Source of the DNA: Spirochaetales bacterium
Lineage (GTDB): Bacteria; Spirochaetota; Spirochaetia; JABMQR01
Direction: 5' to 3'
Length of the DNA stretch: 11,518 bases
Assembly (NCBI GenBank): GCA_023139255.1
Contig: JAGLNY010000067.1
Location: 1-11,518 of the forward strand
The notes beneath the pieces are model-generated. The model saw only the letters and a list, made by a program, of their open reading frames with translations, made no database searches and had not been told where the DNA came from. Within the stretch, counting starts at the first letter, position 1. Every line of letters starts with the position of its first letter. Of this stretch, positions 1 to 6,407 are shown one piece after another. Made by a program: the position numbers and the translations under genes.

Positions 1-48
1 CTAGTTTAATAAAACCATTTCAATGAGAAATGCTTAAAGGAGTATAGT

Positions 49-891
49 ATGATAAAATTACAGGATGTTTCGTTTGACTACAGTAAAACAAAGCTGTTTA
101 ACGGACTAACAATTGATATACCAGGGGGCAATATTTACGGACTTCTTGGTATGAACGGTGCCGGGAAAACCACACTGCTGAAAATTATTTCCGGCCAGCT
201 CTATATTGGAAAAGGAAAAGCTGATGTCCTGGGACATAACCCGCAAAAACGTGATACCGGGATGCTTGAGCAAATTTTCTACCTGCCTGAAGAATTTTAC
301 CTGCCGAATGTAGAATTAAAGGAGTACTTATTAATAAACGCACCTTTCTACCCGGGGTTTGATAAAGCGGCATTTGACCGGTATACCAAATCCTTTGACC
401 TCGACTTCAGCAAAAAACTCAGTGAGTTCTCCTATGGGCAGAAAAAGAAGTTCCTGCTCTCTTTCGGACTCGCCTCCAACACCTCGCTGCTCATTCTTGA
501 CGAACCCACAAACGGGCTGGATATTCCCTCAAAAAGTCAATTCCGGAGAACTTTAGCTTCTGCCATGACCGCAAACCGTACCTTCATAATTTCGACCCAT
601 CAGGTGCGGGATATGGAAAACCTCATTGACCCGATCATCATCCTGCATGAAGGAAAAGTGGTTTTTAATAACTCTTTGGGTGAAGTAACCTCCGCACTTA
701 CACTCTCTGTAACTCCAACAGAACCGGAAAATACAGAGTGCGTATTTAAGGAAAAGGTTCCCGGGGGGTGGTCAGCACTCAAAATGAGAAATGTTAAAGG
801 TCCGGAAACTAACGTTGACCTGGAGACACTCTTCAACGCTGTCGTCGCAAATCCTGCGGCAATCACAAATCTTATGAATAAAGGAGTATAA
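49..891 (+). CDS. ABC transporter ATP-binding protein, YtrB-like
   Basis: This is the ATPase subunit of an ABC-2-type exporter, 280 residues long. It would hydrolyse ATP at the inner face of the membrane and drive the permease encoded next. The Walker A motif GMNGAGKT is at residues 34-41, the signature FSYGQ at 127-131, the Walker B LLILDE at 147-152 with catalytic Glu152, and the switch His184 lies in STHQ. The signature begins with F instead of L, which is common in this subfamily. The usual Q-loop glutamine appears to be replaced in the stretch FYLPEE (78-83). The last 70 or so residues form a divergent C-terminal extension. The start is set by AAAGGAG at 36-42, six bases before the ATG. 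The stop lies inside the ribosome binding site of the permease gene. The YtrA-type regulator two genes on points to the YtrABC-like group, whose members are linked to cell-envelope stress. The substrate is unknown. Confidence 0.93.
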   Translation: MIKLQDVSFDYSKTKLFNGLTIDIPGGNIYGLLGMNGAGKTTLLKIISGQLYIGKGKADVLGHNPQKRDTGMLEQIFYLPEEFYLPNVELKEYLLINAPFYPGFDKAAFDRYTKSFDLDFSKKLSEFSYGQKKKFLLSFGLASNTSLLILDEPTNGLDIPSKSQFRRTLASAMTANRTFIISTHQVRDMENLIDPIIILHEGKVVFNNSLGEVTSALTLSVTPTEPENTECVFKEKVPGGWSALKMRNVKGPETNVDLETLFNAVVANPAAITNLMNKGV

Positions 892-892
892 G

Positions 893-1699
893 ATGAAACT
901 ATTATACTTATTAAGAAAAGACATACTTGAAAGCAGAAAAGGTATGATGATATATGCGCTAACCCTTTTTCTGATCATGCTCCTGCCAAGCTTGCTTACT
1001 CATATTTTCGATGATCCTTCATCTTCTAATCTTGCAACATTCTATAGCTCATACTTCATCAACTTCCTTTTCATCGGCGGCTTTATTATCACCAGCCTCT
1101 CGTTCCGGGAAGATTTGTACGGAAAAGCAACTCAGCACAACTGGCTTATGCTTCCGGCATCACCATTAGAGAAGCTCTCGGTAAAGGTACTTTATTCAGC
1201 CCTTCTCTACCCCGTAGTACTGCTGCTTTTTATTACTGCGTCATCACTTGTTATTGAAAGTATTAACGGCATGATTTTTGGACGGCATTTCCCGTTCTTT
1301 AACCCTGTTCAGGGATCTTACTGGAAATTGATTGCAATCTATATCGTTACTCAATCAATCTTTCTGCTTGGTGCTGCATACTTTAGAAAAGCCTCTTTTA
1401 TAAAAACTGTACTGATGTTGAATGTGTTAGTCCTTGTAATCGGTTTAATCAGTCTCTTAGTTGTGAGAATACTTTTTAGAGAATATTTCGAAGCACTGTC
1501 AGGGATGGTGTTTGGTCCAGACATATTTTTCAACAATCTTCAATTTAGGTTCAGTTCACCGGAATCATTGAATTCAATAGTTGAAGTAAAAGTTTTTGAG
1601 ACTATCGGAAAAGTTCTGTTCTGGGTCTTTCTTGCTCCTTTCTGCTGGGTAGTAAGCTACTTCAGGGTTCGGGAGGTACAGGCAAATGATGCAATTTAA
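893..1699 (+). CDS. ABC-2-type transporter permease, six-helix membrane protein
   Basis: This is the membrane partner of the preceding ATPase, 268 residues. Hydrophobic segments suggest six transmembrane helices near residues 17-37, 50-72, 104-127, 142-164, 168-195 and 238-260, with a basic start (MKLLYLLRKD) facing the cytoplasm. The cytoplasmic stretch containing LPASPLEKL at about residues 85-93 is a motif I associate with uncharacterised permeases encoded beside YtrA-like regulators. The start codon is one base after the ATPase stop, and its AAAGGAGTATA ribosome binding site (880-890) lies within the end of the ATPase gene. The same 11 bases precede the ATPase gene itself, so the two subunits are probably made at similar rates. 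The gene overlaps the regulator by 14 bases. The transported substrate cannot be deduced. Confidence 0.85.
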   Translation: MKLLYLLRKDILESRKGMMIYALTLFLIMLLPSLLTHIFDDPSSSNLATFYSSYFINFLFIGGFIITSLSFREDLYGKATQHNWLMLPASPLEKLSVKVLYSALLYPVVLLLFITASSLVIESINGMIFGRHFPFFNPVQGSYWKLIAIYIVTQSIFLLGAAYFRKASFIKTVLMLNVLVLVIGLISLLVVRILFREYFEALSGMVFGPDIFFNNLQFRFSSPESLNSIVEVKVFETIGKVLFWVFLAPFCWVVSYFRVREVQANDAI

Positions 1700-2069
1700 G
1701 GAACAAAAATCGATTTATCTGCAAATTGCGGATCATATGGTGGAGAATATTATTGTGAAAGTATGGAAAAATGGAGAACGAATTCCCTCTATCAGGGAAA
1801 CAGCGATACAGATGGAAGTTAACCCGAATACGGTTATGAGAACCTATAATTACCTTCAGGATAAAGGGGTTATTTTCAACAAACGCGGTATTGGGTATTT
1901 CACAGCCCCGGATGCCCTGGAACATGTCCTGGCTGAAAAGAAAAAGATATTTATCCAACAGCAGCTTCCTGAATTATTCAAGGCTATGAGATCGCTGCAG
2001 ATAACACCAAAAGAGATTCTCTCTTTATACGAAAAATCAGAAAAGGAGTTACACAATGAAAACCAGTAA
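1686..2069 (+). CDS. GntR family transcriptional regulator, YtrA subfamily
   Basis: This is a 127-residue DNA-binding regulator, probably the repressor of its own operon. The N-terminal winged helix-turn-helix (residues about 8-75) has YtrA-type hallmarks: SIYLQIADHM, GERIPSIRETA, the recognition-helix segment VNPNTVMRTY, and the wing KRGIGYF. The C-terminal part is only about 50 residues and helical. This matches the YtrA subfamily, which dimerises through a short helical tail and lacks the large effector domain of other GntR proteins. The start follows GGGAGG at 1671-1676; a second ATG follows directly and cannot be excluded. Both ends overlap neighbours by 14 bases, so translation is likely coupled. 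In many YtrA operons the regulator is the first gene; here it is third. Only 48 bases upstream of the ATPase gene are visible, so the operator is probably outside the window. Confidence 0.93.
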   Translation: MMQFKEQKSIYLQIADHMVENIIVKVWKNGERIPSIRETAIQMEVNPNTVMRTYNYLQDKGVIFNKRGIGYFTAPDALEHVLAEKKKIFIQQQLPELFKAMRSLQITPKEILSLYEKSEKELHNENQ

Positions 2070-2208
2070 TAAAATTTTAATAGGCGGATTCGGGTTTTTA
2101 GTGATCCTGGTAATTGCTTTCCTGATTTCCGGAAAAGTTATGCTGGACAGGGAACTGGGAGAGATAGTTTCTGAACAGCCAGCAGCTATTGTTAAGGTTG
2201 TCGGCTAA
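2056..2208 (+). CDS. Small single-pass membrane protein, possible remnant of a GIN/DUF2807-type protein
   Basis: This is a 50-residue ORF, too short for most gene callers, but well supported. It has an excellent ribosome binding site (AAAAGGAG, 2041-2048, seven bases before the ATG), overlaps the regulator by 14 bases just as the regulator overlaps the permease, and is followed 22 bases later by an intrinsic terminator. It starts MKTSNKIL, then has one hydrophobic helix (about residues 7-25) and a short tail ending VVKVVG-like (IVKVVG). From family knowledge, MKTSNK plus a single helix resembles the N-terminal anchor of the larger head-GIN/DUF2807 proteins that often end such operons. Here the large extracytoplasmic domain is missing. 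It could be a genuine small partner of the transporter or a deletion remnant; the sequence does not decide. Confidence 0.7.
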   Translation: MKTSNKILIGGFGFLVILVIAFLISGKVMLDRELGEIVSEQPAAIVKVVG

Positions 2209-2230
2209 TTTACAATCCAGTACCGTAAAA

Positions 2231-2257
2231 CGACCGTCTTTAGAGGCGGTTTTTTTA
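2231..2257 (+). terminator. Intrinsic terminator of the ABC/YtrA operon
   Basis: The stem ACCGTC (2233-2238) pairs with GGCGGT (2245-2250), including one G-U pair, around a six-base loop TTTAGA, and is followed by seven or more T residues. It lies 22 bases after the stop of the small membrane protein and separates the ABC operon from the toxin-antitoxin pair. Confidence 0.85.
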
Positions 2258-2291
2258 TTTTGGGTGGTGATGAAGAATCAATGCAGCACAG

Positions 2292-2320
2292 TTGACTATT
2301 TAATAATATTACATTACTCT
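2292..2320 (+). promoter_or_regulatory. Possible promoter of the toxin-antitoxin operon
   Basis: TTGACT (2292-2297) is a good -35 hexamer. At the standard 17-base spacing lies TACTCT (2315-2320), a weak -10. It is the only reasonable candidate between the upstream terminator and the antitoxin gene, and transcription would start about 25 bases before the antitoxin ATG, close to the direct repeat. Confidence 0.4.
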
Positions 2321-2324
2321 CAAT

Positions 2325-2359
2325 GCAAATTATGAGTCATGGAGGCAATTTATGAGTCA
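2325..2359 (+). repeat. Direct repeat with 20-bp period over the antitoxin start, candidate operator
   Basis: GCAAATTATGAGTCA (2325-2339) recurs as GCAATTTATGAGTCA (2345-2359), 14 of 15 bases identical, exactly 20 bp apart, so both copies lie on the same helix face. The first copy contains the perfect palindrome ATGAGTCAT (2332-2340). The second copy contains the antitoxin start codon. Ribbon-helix-helix antitoxins typically bind such paired sites in their own promoter; that role is inferred here. Confidence 0.55.
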
Positions 2360-2603
2360 AATAACTCTTCGCCAAATACCAAATGTTCTTGACAGCCAAT
2401 TGAGAAGTCTTGCCAGAAAAAATAAAACCAGCCTCAATAAGGTGATACTTGCACTTCTCATGAAAACTCTGGGATTATCTGTTGATTCAAGCAAAAAAAG
2501 AGATTTGGGTGATCTATGCGGCACCTGGGATAAAGATCAATTTGCTGAGTTCATGAAAAACACGAAAGAGTTTAACCGGATCGATCCTGAAGTATGGAAA
2601 TAA
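2352..2603 (+). CDS. FitA/VapB-like ribbon-helix-helix antitoxin
   Basis: This is an 83-residue antitoxin that should bind and inhibit the PIN toxin encoded next and repress the operon. The N-terminal ITLRQIPNVLDSQLRSLA followed by a helix around residues 25-42 (TSLNKVILALLMKTLG) matches the FitA-like ribbon-helix-helix domain, in which the first strand contacts DNA. The C-terminal segment with DLCGTW (about residues 53-58) and the ending RIDPEVWK is typical of the toxin-neutralising tail in this family. The start follows GGAGG (2341-2345) at six bases. It ends four bases before the toxin start. The direct repeat over the start codon suggests autoregulation. Confidence 0.88.
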   Translation: MSQITLRQIPNVLDSQLRSLARKNKTSLNKVILALLMKTLGLSVDSSKKRDLGDLCGTWDKDQFAEFMKNTKEFNRIDPEVWK

Positions 2604-2607
2604 AAAA

Positions 2608-2997
2608 ATGAAATTATCCCTTGATACAAACGCATATTCGACTTTTAAGAACGGAAACATTGAACTTAAGCAAATATTGGAAAATGCTGAAGAATTATTA
2701 GTCCCGGCAACAGTACTTGGAGAACTCTACTCGGGTTTTCAAATCGGTAGTTTGACAGAGAAGAATTTAACTGAGTTAAATACCTTCTTATCAAAACCAG
2801 GGGTCAGCATCATCGCTGTCACTAATGAAATTGCATTCAGATATGGGTATTTAATAAAAATTCTCCGTACACAGGGAACCCCTATCCCAACAAATGATAT
2901 TTGGATTGCAGCATCTACAATGGAAACAGGATCGATCCTGCTAAGTAGTGATAAACACTTTAATGATGTTCCAGGACTCATGGTACTGGATTATTAA
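2608..2997 (+). CDS. PIN-domain ribonuclease toxin, VapC/FitB-like
   Basis: This is a 129-residue PIN-domain toxin, predicted to be a Mg2+-dependent ribonuclease that blocks growth when the antitoxin is lost. VapC toxins usually cut tRNA or rRNA; the target here is unknown. The acidic active-site residues are all present: Asp6 (LSLDTNAY), Glu39 (LGELYSG), Asp97 (TNDIWIAA) and Asp115 (LSSDKHF). The length is normal for the family, so the toxin appears intact. There is no good ribosome binding site before the ATG, only an A-rich stretch. Translation is probably coupled to that of the antitoxin, which would keep toxin levels below antitoxin levels. The stop codon overlaps the stop of the malic enzyme gene on the other strand. 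Confidence 0.9.
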   Translation: MKLSLDTNAYSTFKNGNIELKQILENAEELLVPATVLGELYSGFQIGSLTEKNLTELNTFLSKPGVSIIAVTNEIAFRYGYLIKILRTQGTPIPTNDIWIAASTMETGSILLSSDKHFNDVPGLMVLDY

Positions 2998-4280
2998 TCC
3001 CAGTATTTTTTCATCCGTTCCCGCAGCTGAACGATATATGCATCCCAGTCCTCAATCGGGTATTTTGCAATACCTTCTTCACAGGCTGCTTTTGCGACAG
3101 CCACTGCTTCCCACTCAATAACGCGGGGATCGAAAGGTTTTGGTACAATATAATCACGCCCGAATGAAAATTCACGTCCGCCGTAAGCAGCTTTCACCTC
3201 TTCAGGAACGGGTTCTTTTGCAAGGGCGGCTAATGCTTTTGCTGCCGCCATTTTCATTCCCTCTGAGATTTCTGTTGCCCGGACATCAAGCGCTCCCCGG
3301 AAAATAAACGGGAATCCAAGGACATTGTTAATCTGGTTAGGATAATCACTTCTTCCGGTAGCCATAATCACATCATCCCGGGCAGCTATAGCTGTCTCAT
3401 ATTTAATTTCAGGATTGGGGTTGCTCATGGCAAATACAATTGGGTCTTTTGCCATGGAGAGCAGCATTTCTGGAGTAATACAGTCGGCAATGGACAAACC
3501 TATTAATACATCAGCCCCAGCCATAGCCTCGACAAGGGTTCTTGCATCAGTCTCCACAGCCAGCTCTTCCTTTTCCGGGGTCATTCGTTCTAATCTTCCT
3601 TTATAGATAACCCCTTTGCTGTCACACATGATAATGTTCTCTTTTTTGATACCAGCAGCTGCAAACATTTTACTGCAGGACACTCCTGCCGCGCCGGCAC
3701 CATTGAAAACCACCTTTAAGTCTTCCAGCTTTTTCCCGACAATTTCAGAGGCATTCAGGATTCCTGCTGTGGATATTATTGCTGTACCATGCTGGTCATC
3801 GTGGAAAATCGGTATGTCACACTCTTTAATCAGTGTCTGCTCAATCTCAAAACATTCCGGGGCCTTGATATCCTCAAGATTCACCCCGCCGAATGTGGGT
3901 TCCATCAGTTTCACTATCTCAATAATTTTCTTCGGGTCTTTTGTATCAACCTCAATATCGAATACATCAATATCTGCAAATCTCTTAAAGAGTACCCCTT
4001 TGCCTTCCATTACCGGTTTTGATGCAAGGGCACCGCGGTCACCGAGACCAAGGATCGCTGTACCGTTTGATATTACTGCAACCAGGTTCCCTTTTGAGGT
4101 ATATTTGTAGGCATTCTCCGGATCCTTGTCAATTTCGAGCACCGGCTTCGCTACACCGGGAGTGTACGCCAGAGAAAGGTCATCTGCCGTTAAGCAGGGT
4201 TTTGTCGGGACAACCTCAATTTTCCCGGGCACGCCGTTCATGCTGTGATACTTAAGTGCTTTTTCTCGTAATTCGTCCAT
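2994..4280 (-). CDS. NAD(P)-dependent malic enzyme (oxaloacetate-decarboxylating type)
   Basis: This 428-residue cytoplasmic enzyme converts malate to pyruvate, CO2 and NAD(P)H. It has the short bacterial form (about 400-450 residues) without the phosphotransacetylase-like extension of MaeB. The substrate domain shows LAYTPGVA with Tyr39, MEGKGVLFK with the likely catalytic Lys94, metal-ligand residues in NLEDI (Glu136, Asp137), and FHDDQHGTA with Asp161/Asp162. The nucleotide-binding Rossmann domain has NGAGAAG (193-199), and Asp220 follows the second strand (IIMCDSKG). A later SNPNPE motif is also typical. The coenzyme choice (NAD or NADP) is not certain from sequence. The start is supported by GGAG eight bases upstream. 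It is the last gene of a minus-strand set, 38 bases after the dehydrogenase stop, and shares a TTAA with the toxin stop. No terminator is visible after it. Confidence 0.95.
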   Translation of the reverse strand: MDELREKALKYHSMNGVPGKIEVVPTKPCLTADDLSLAYTPGVAKPVLEIDKDPENAYKYTSKGNLVAVISNGTAILGLGDRGALASKPVMEGKGVLFKRFADIDVFDIEVDTKDPKKIIEIVKLMEPTFGGVNLEDIKAPECFEIEQTLIKECDIPIFHDDQHGTAIISTAGILNASEIVGKKLEDLKVVFNGAGAAGVSCSKMFAAAGIKKENIIMCDSKGVIYKGRLERMTPEKEELAVETDARTLVEAMAGADVLIGLSIADCITPEMLLSMAKDPIVFAMSNPNPEIKYETAIAARDDVIMATGRSDYPNQINNVLGFPFIFRGALDVRATEISEGMKMAAAKALAALAKEPVPEEVKAAYGGREFSFGRDYIVPKPFDPRVIEWEAVAVAKAACEEGIAKYPIEDWDAYIVQLRERMKKYWD

Positions 4281-4318
4281 TAACTAATCTCCTGTAAACT
4301 TAATATTTTATTTTTTTA

Positions 4319-5449
4319 TTATTCAAAGTCGAAGGCATAATCCATATCCCACCTGTTACGCAGCTCAATCATTACCTTCTGCAGTGATTGCGGCACAGGG
4401 CACCCATGCTCTTTTCGGTACTGCCATGCAATGAACTCTTTTTCCCCGGCAGTATATATACGTTCCTCGCCGGGAGCTGTTTTTGAGTTCCGTACATCCC
4501 GGCAGATATTGCCGGCAATCCGTTTAAATGTTTCCAGCCCCAGGAACCGTTCCGGGTCAATTGCGATAAAAAAGTGACCGAGAGGATAGGGAATCTTTTT
4601 CCCTTCCTTGTCAAACCCGTTCAGCTCTTTCAGACAGCTTCCATCCTGGAGCGCGGCAGAGAGGATTTCGACAAACATCGCGTATCCGTACCCCTTATAC
4701 CCGCCTGTTTGCTCCCCGATGCCTCCCAGAGGGGCTAATGCAGCTCTGCCTTTTGTCAGGTCTACGAGAATCTGTTTTGTGTCGGTTCTTGTTTTTCCAT
4801 CACTCCCGATTACCCATCCGGCAGGAAGATCCTTTCCGGCACGTCCATACACCTCAATTTTTCCCCGTTGGGAAACTGAAGTCGCACAGTCCAGGATAAA
4901 GGGAAATTCTTCATCTGTGGGAAGCCCTATGGTAAGCGGATTGGTGCCCAGCATGTTCTCAACCCCGAACGTCGGGGCTATTGAGGGACGGGCATTTGTA
5001 CCGGTAATCCCGATCATCCCTGCCTCAGTTGCCATCAGGGTGTAATACCCGGCAATCCCGTAGTGGGTGGAATTTCTTACGGCAACCATACCCATGCCGT
5101 ACTCTTTAGCCTTCTCGATTGCTATTTCCATGGCTTTTTTAGATACCACATGCCCCATCCCATTGTTCCCATCCAGGACAGCCGCTGTTTTGTCATCTTT
5201 CAACGTATCAATTTTTGTTTTCGGGTTAAGGATGCCGGCATCTATCCTGTCAATATAAATCGGCTTCAGCCTGCCTATCCCATGAGAATCAATACCCCGT
5301 TTGTCTGAGGATATCAGCACTTCACTGATAATTTCAGCATCCGCCTCCGGGACACCGGAACGTACCAGGACTTCTTTCATAAAGGTATCAAGAGTCTCAA
5401 AATCTACCCAAACACACTCTTTGTAAGCTTCTTCATACGCTAAAGCCAT
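4319..5449 (-). CDS. Ldh2-family NAD(P)-dependent malate/L-lactate-type dehydrogenase
   Basis: This 376-residue oxidoreductase belongs to the malate/L-lactate/sulfolactate/ureidoglycolate dehydrogenase superfamily (Pfam Ldh_2), which is unrelated in fold to the classic Rossmann lactate and malate dehydrogenases. These cytoplasmic dimers reduce or oxidise 2-hydroxy/2-oxo acids with NAD(P). Family motifs seen are DKRGIDSHGIGR (49-60) with catalytic His56 and Arg60, NSTHYGIAG (126-134), TNARPSIAPTFG (151-162), GTNPLTIGLPT (168-178), DCATS (187-191), and GGYKGYGYAM (249-258). The start follows AAGGAGG five bases upstream. The gene sits 23 bases after the DeoR gene and before malic enzyme, so malate, lactate or a related hydroxy acid is the likely substrate. 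Members of this family differ widely in substrate (sulfolactate, ureidoglycolate, diketogulonate, cyclic imines), so I leave the substrate open. Confidence 0.9.
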   Translation of the reverse strand: MALAYEEAYKECVWVDFETLDTFMKEVLVRSGVPEADAEIISEVLISSDKRGIDSHGIGRLKPIYIDRIDAGILNPKTKIDTLKDDKTAAVLDGNNGMGHVVSKKAMEIAIEKAKEYGMGMVAVRNSTHYGIAGYYTLMATEAGMIGITGTNARPSIAPTFGVENMLGTNPLTIGLPTDEEFPFILDCATSVSQRGKIEVYGRAGKDLPAGWVIGSDGKTRTDTKQILVDLTKGRAALAPLGGIGEQTGGYKGYGYAMFVEILSAALQDGSCLKELNGFDKEGKKIPYPLGHFFIAIDPERFLGLETFKRIAGNICRDVRNSKTAPGEERIYTAGEKEFIAWQYRKEHGCPVPQSLQKVMIELRNRWDMDYAFDFE

Positions 5450-5472
5450 ATCGGCCTCCTTTTTTCGGTCTG

Positions 5473-6258
5473 CTATATCTGCTCCCCGGCAAACAGTAGT
5501 TCAACACCTGCATGATGCAGTTCTTCTTCTGATAAAAGATGATCGGCACCGTGATCAGTTACAAGATAGTTTATCCTGTCCAGATCCGCTGTCTTAAAGT
5601 TCGATACCACACCAACTTTGCTGCTGTCTGCAGCTACAATAATCGATCCTACAGTTTTTCCGATCATCTTTCGGGTCATCTCAGCTTCCTGCATAATCGG
5701 GGTTGTGAGACCGTAGGTAAAACTAAATCCATCAACCCCAATAACAGCCTTGTTGGCATAAATCCGGTCGAGAGCCTGCAGCCCGATATCCCCGGTTACT
5801 GAGTGCGATTGCGGCCGGTAACTGCCGCCTATAAATATAAGATCAAATACAGCTTCATCTGCAACAAGGGCAGCCCCGATATTATTCGTAATAATGGTTA
5901 TTTTTTTATTCTTCAAAGCCTCGATTACTGCCTGAGTCGTTGACCCACTGTTAATTATTACCATGTCACCATCCTCAATGAGCGATGCTGCGGTAATGGC
6001 TATCAAATCTTTTTCAGTTTTGTTCTCCTGCTCTTTCTGGGAAAACATTGGTTCAATGGGCATATTCTGCCTCAGGATAGCACCACCGTGCGTCCGTTCG
6101 AGAATACCCTGCTTCTCAAGCTGATCCAGATCCCGCCTGATGGTAAGTACCGATACACTGAACAAATCACTTAATTCGTTCACCCGTACTATTCCCTGTG
6201 CCCGAATTTGCCCTGTTATCAGTTTTTTTCTGTCTGCAGGAATTTGTCCCGATGACAT
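5473..6258 (-). CDS. DeoR family transcriptional regulator
   Basis: This 261-residue regulator is probably the repressor of its own operon. The N-terminal winged helix-turn-helix (about residues 8-62) has the classic DeoR pattern: VRVNELSDLFSVSVLTIRRD, then LEKQGILERTHGGA. The C-terminal DeoRC effector domain (about 80-240) shows NSGSTT (103-108), TNN, IGGSYR, and GVDGFSFTYGLTT, which bind phosphorylated metabolites in characterised members. Length is standard. The start follows GGGAGA with normal spacing. It lies upstream of the Ldh2 and malic enzyme genes in the same orientation with a 23-base gap, so it likely senses an intermediate of their pathway. A strong promoter and inverted-repeat operator candidates lie directly upstream. 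Confidence 0.94.
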   Translation of the reverse strand: MSSGQIPADRKKLITGQIRAQGIVRVNELSDLFSVSVLTIRRDLDQLEKQGILERTHGGAILRQNMPIEPMFSQKEQENKTEKDLIAITAASLIEDGDMVIINSGSTTQAVIEALKNKKITIITNNIGAALVADEAVFDLIFIGGSYRPQSHSVTGDIGLQALDRIYANKAVIGVDGFSFTYGLTTPIMQEAEMTRKMIGKTVGSIIVAADSSKVGVVSNFKTADLDRINYLVTDHGADHLLSEEELHHAGVELLFAGEQI

Positions 6259-6280
6259 CTTCTTTCTCCCATCGTAATGC

Positions 6281-6334
6281 GTTATACAGCATGACCTTTT
6301 TTGAACGTTATCTATCGTTTTTGTGCTGTATTAC
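6281..6334. promoter_or_regulatory. Candidate DeoR operators: inverted repeat flanking a central palindrome
   Basis: GTTATACAGCA (6281-6291) and TGCTGTATTAC (6324-6334) are inverted copies matching at 10 of 11 bases, with centres 43 bp apart, about four helical turns. One arm covers the predicted transcription start next to the -10 box; the other lies in the leader. Between them is an imperfect palindrome AACGTTATCTATCGTT (6304-6319). DeoR-family repressors commonly bind such paired sites and may loop the DNA between them. Which element is bound is not decided by the sequence. Confidence 0.5.
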
Positions 6335-6335
6335 T

Positions 6336-6364
6336 AGAATATAGAGTGGTATTGATGTTGTCAA
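6336..6364 (-). promoter_or_regulatory. Promoter of the deoR-ldh2-malic enzyme operon
   Basis: On the minus strand a perfect -35 TTGACA (6364-6359) is followed after 17 bases by TATTCT (6341-6336), four of six consensus bases. Transcription would begin near 6329, giving a 5' leader of about 70 bases. No other comparable promoter is seen in the gaps inside the operon, which supports co-transcription. Confidence 0.8.
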
Positions 6365-6407
6365 TGATATTTATGAATTATTTTGATCTTTTTTTCATCT
6401 TTTGCAG

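Noticed and set aside
2960..2993. Inverted repeat TCCAG/CTGGA after the malic enzyme stop as a terminator
   Set aside because: The stem is only five bases, lies within the toxin coding sequence and is not followed by a T-run.
3616..4110. 164-codon open frame on the plus strand
   Set aside because: It is antisense to the conserved core of malic enzyme and its Ser/Pro-rich translation is typical of a shadow frame.
4608..5045. 145-codon open frame on the plus strand
   Set aside because: It is antisense to the Ldh2 dehydrogenase gene, without a ribosome binding site or recognisable motifs.
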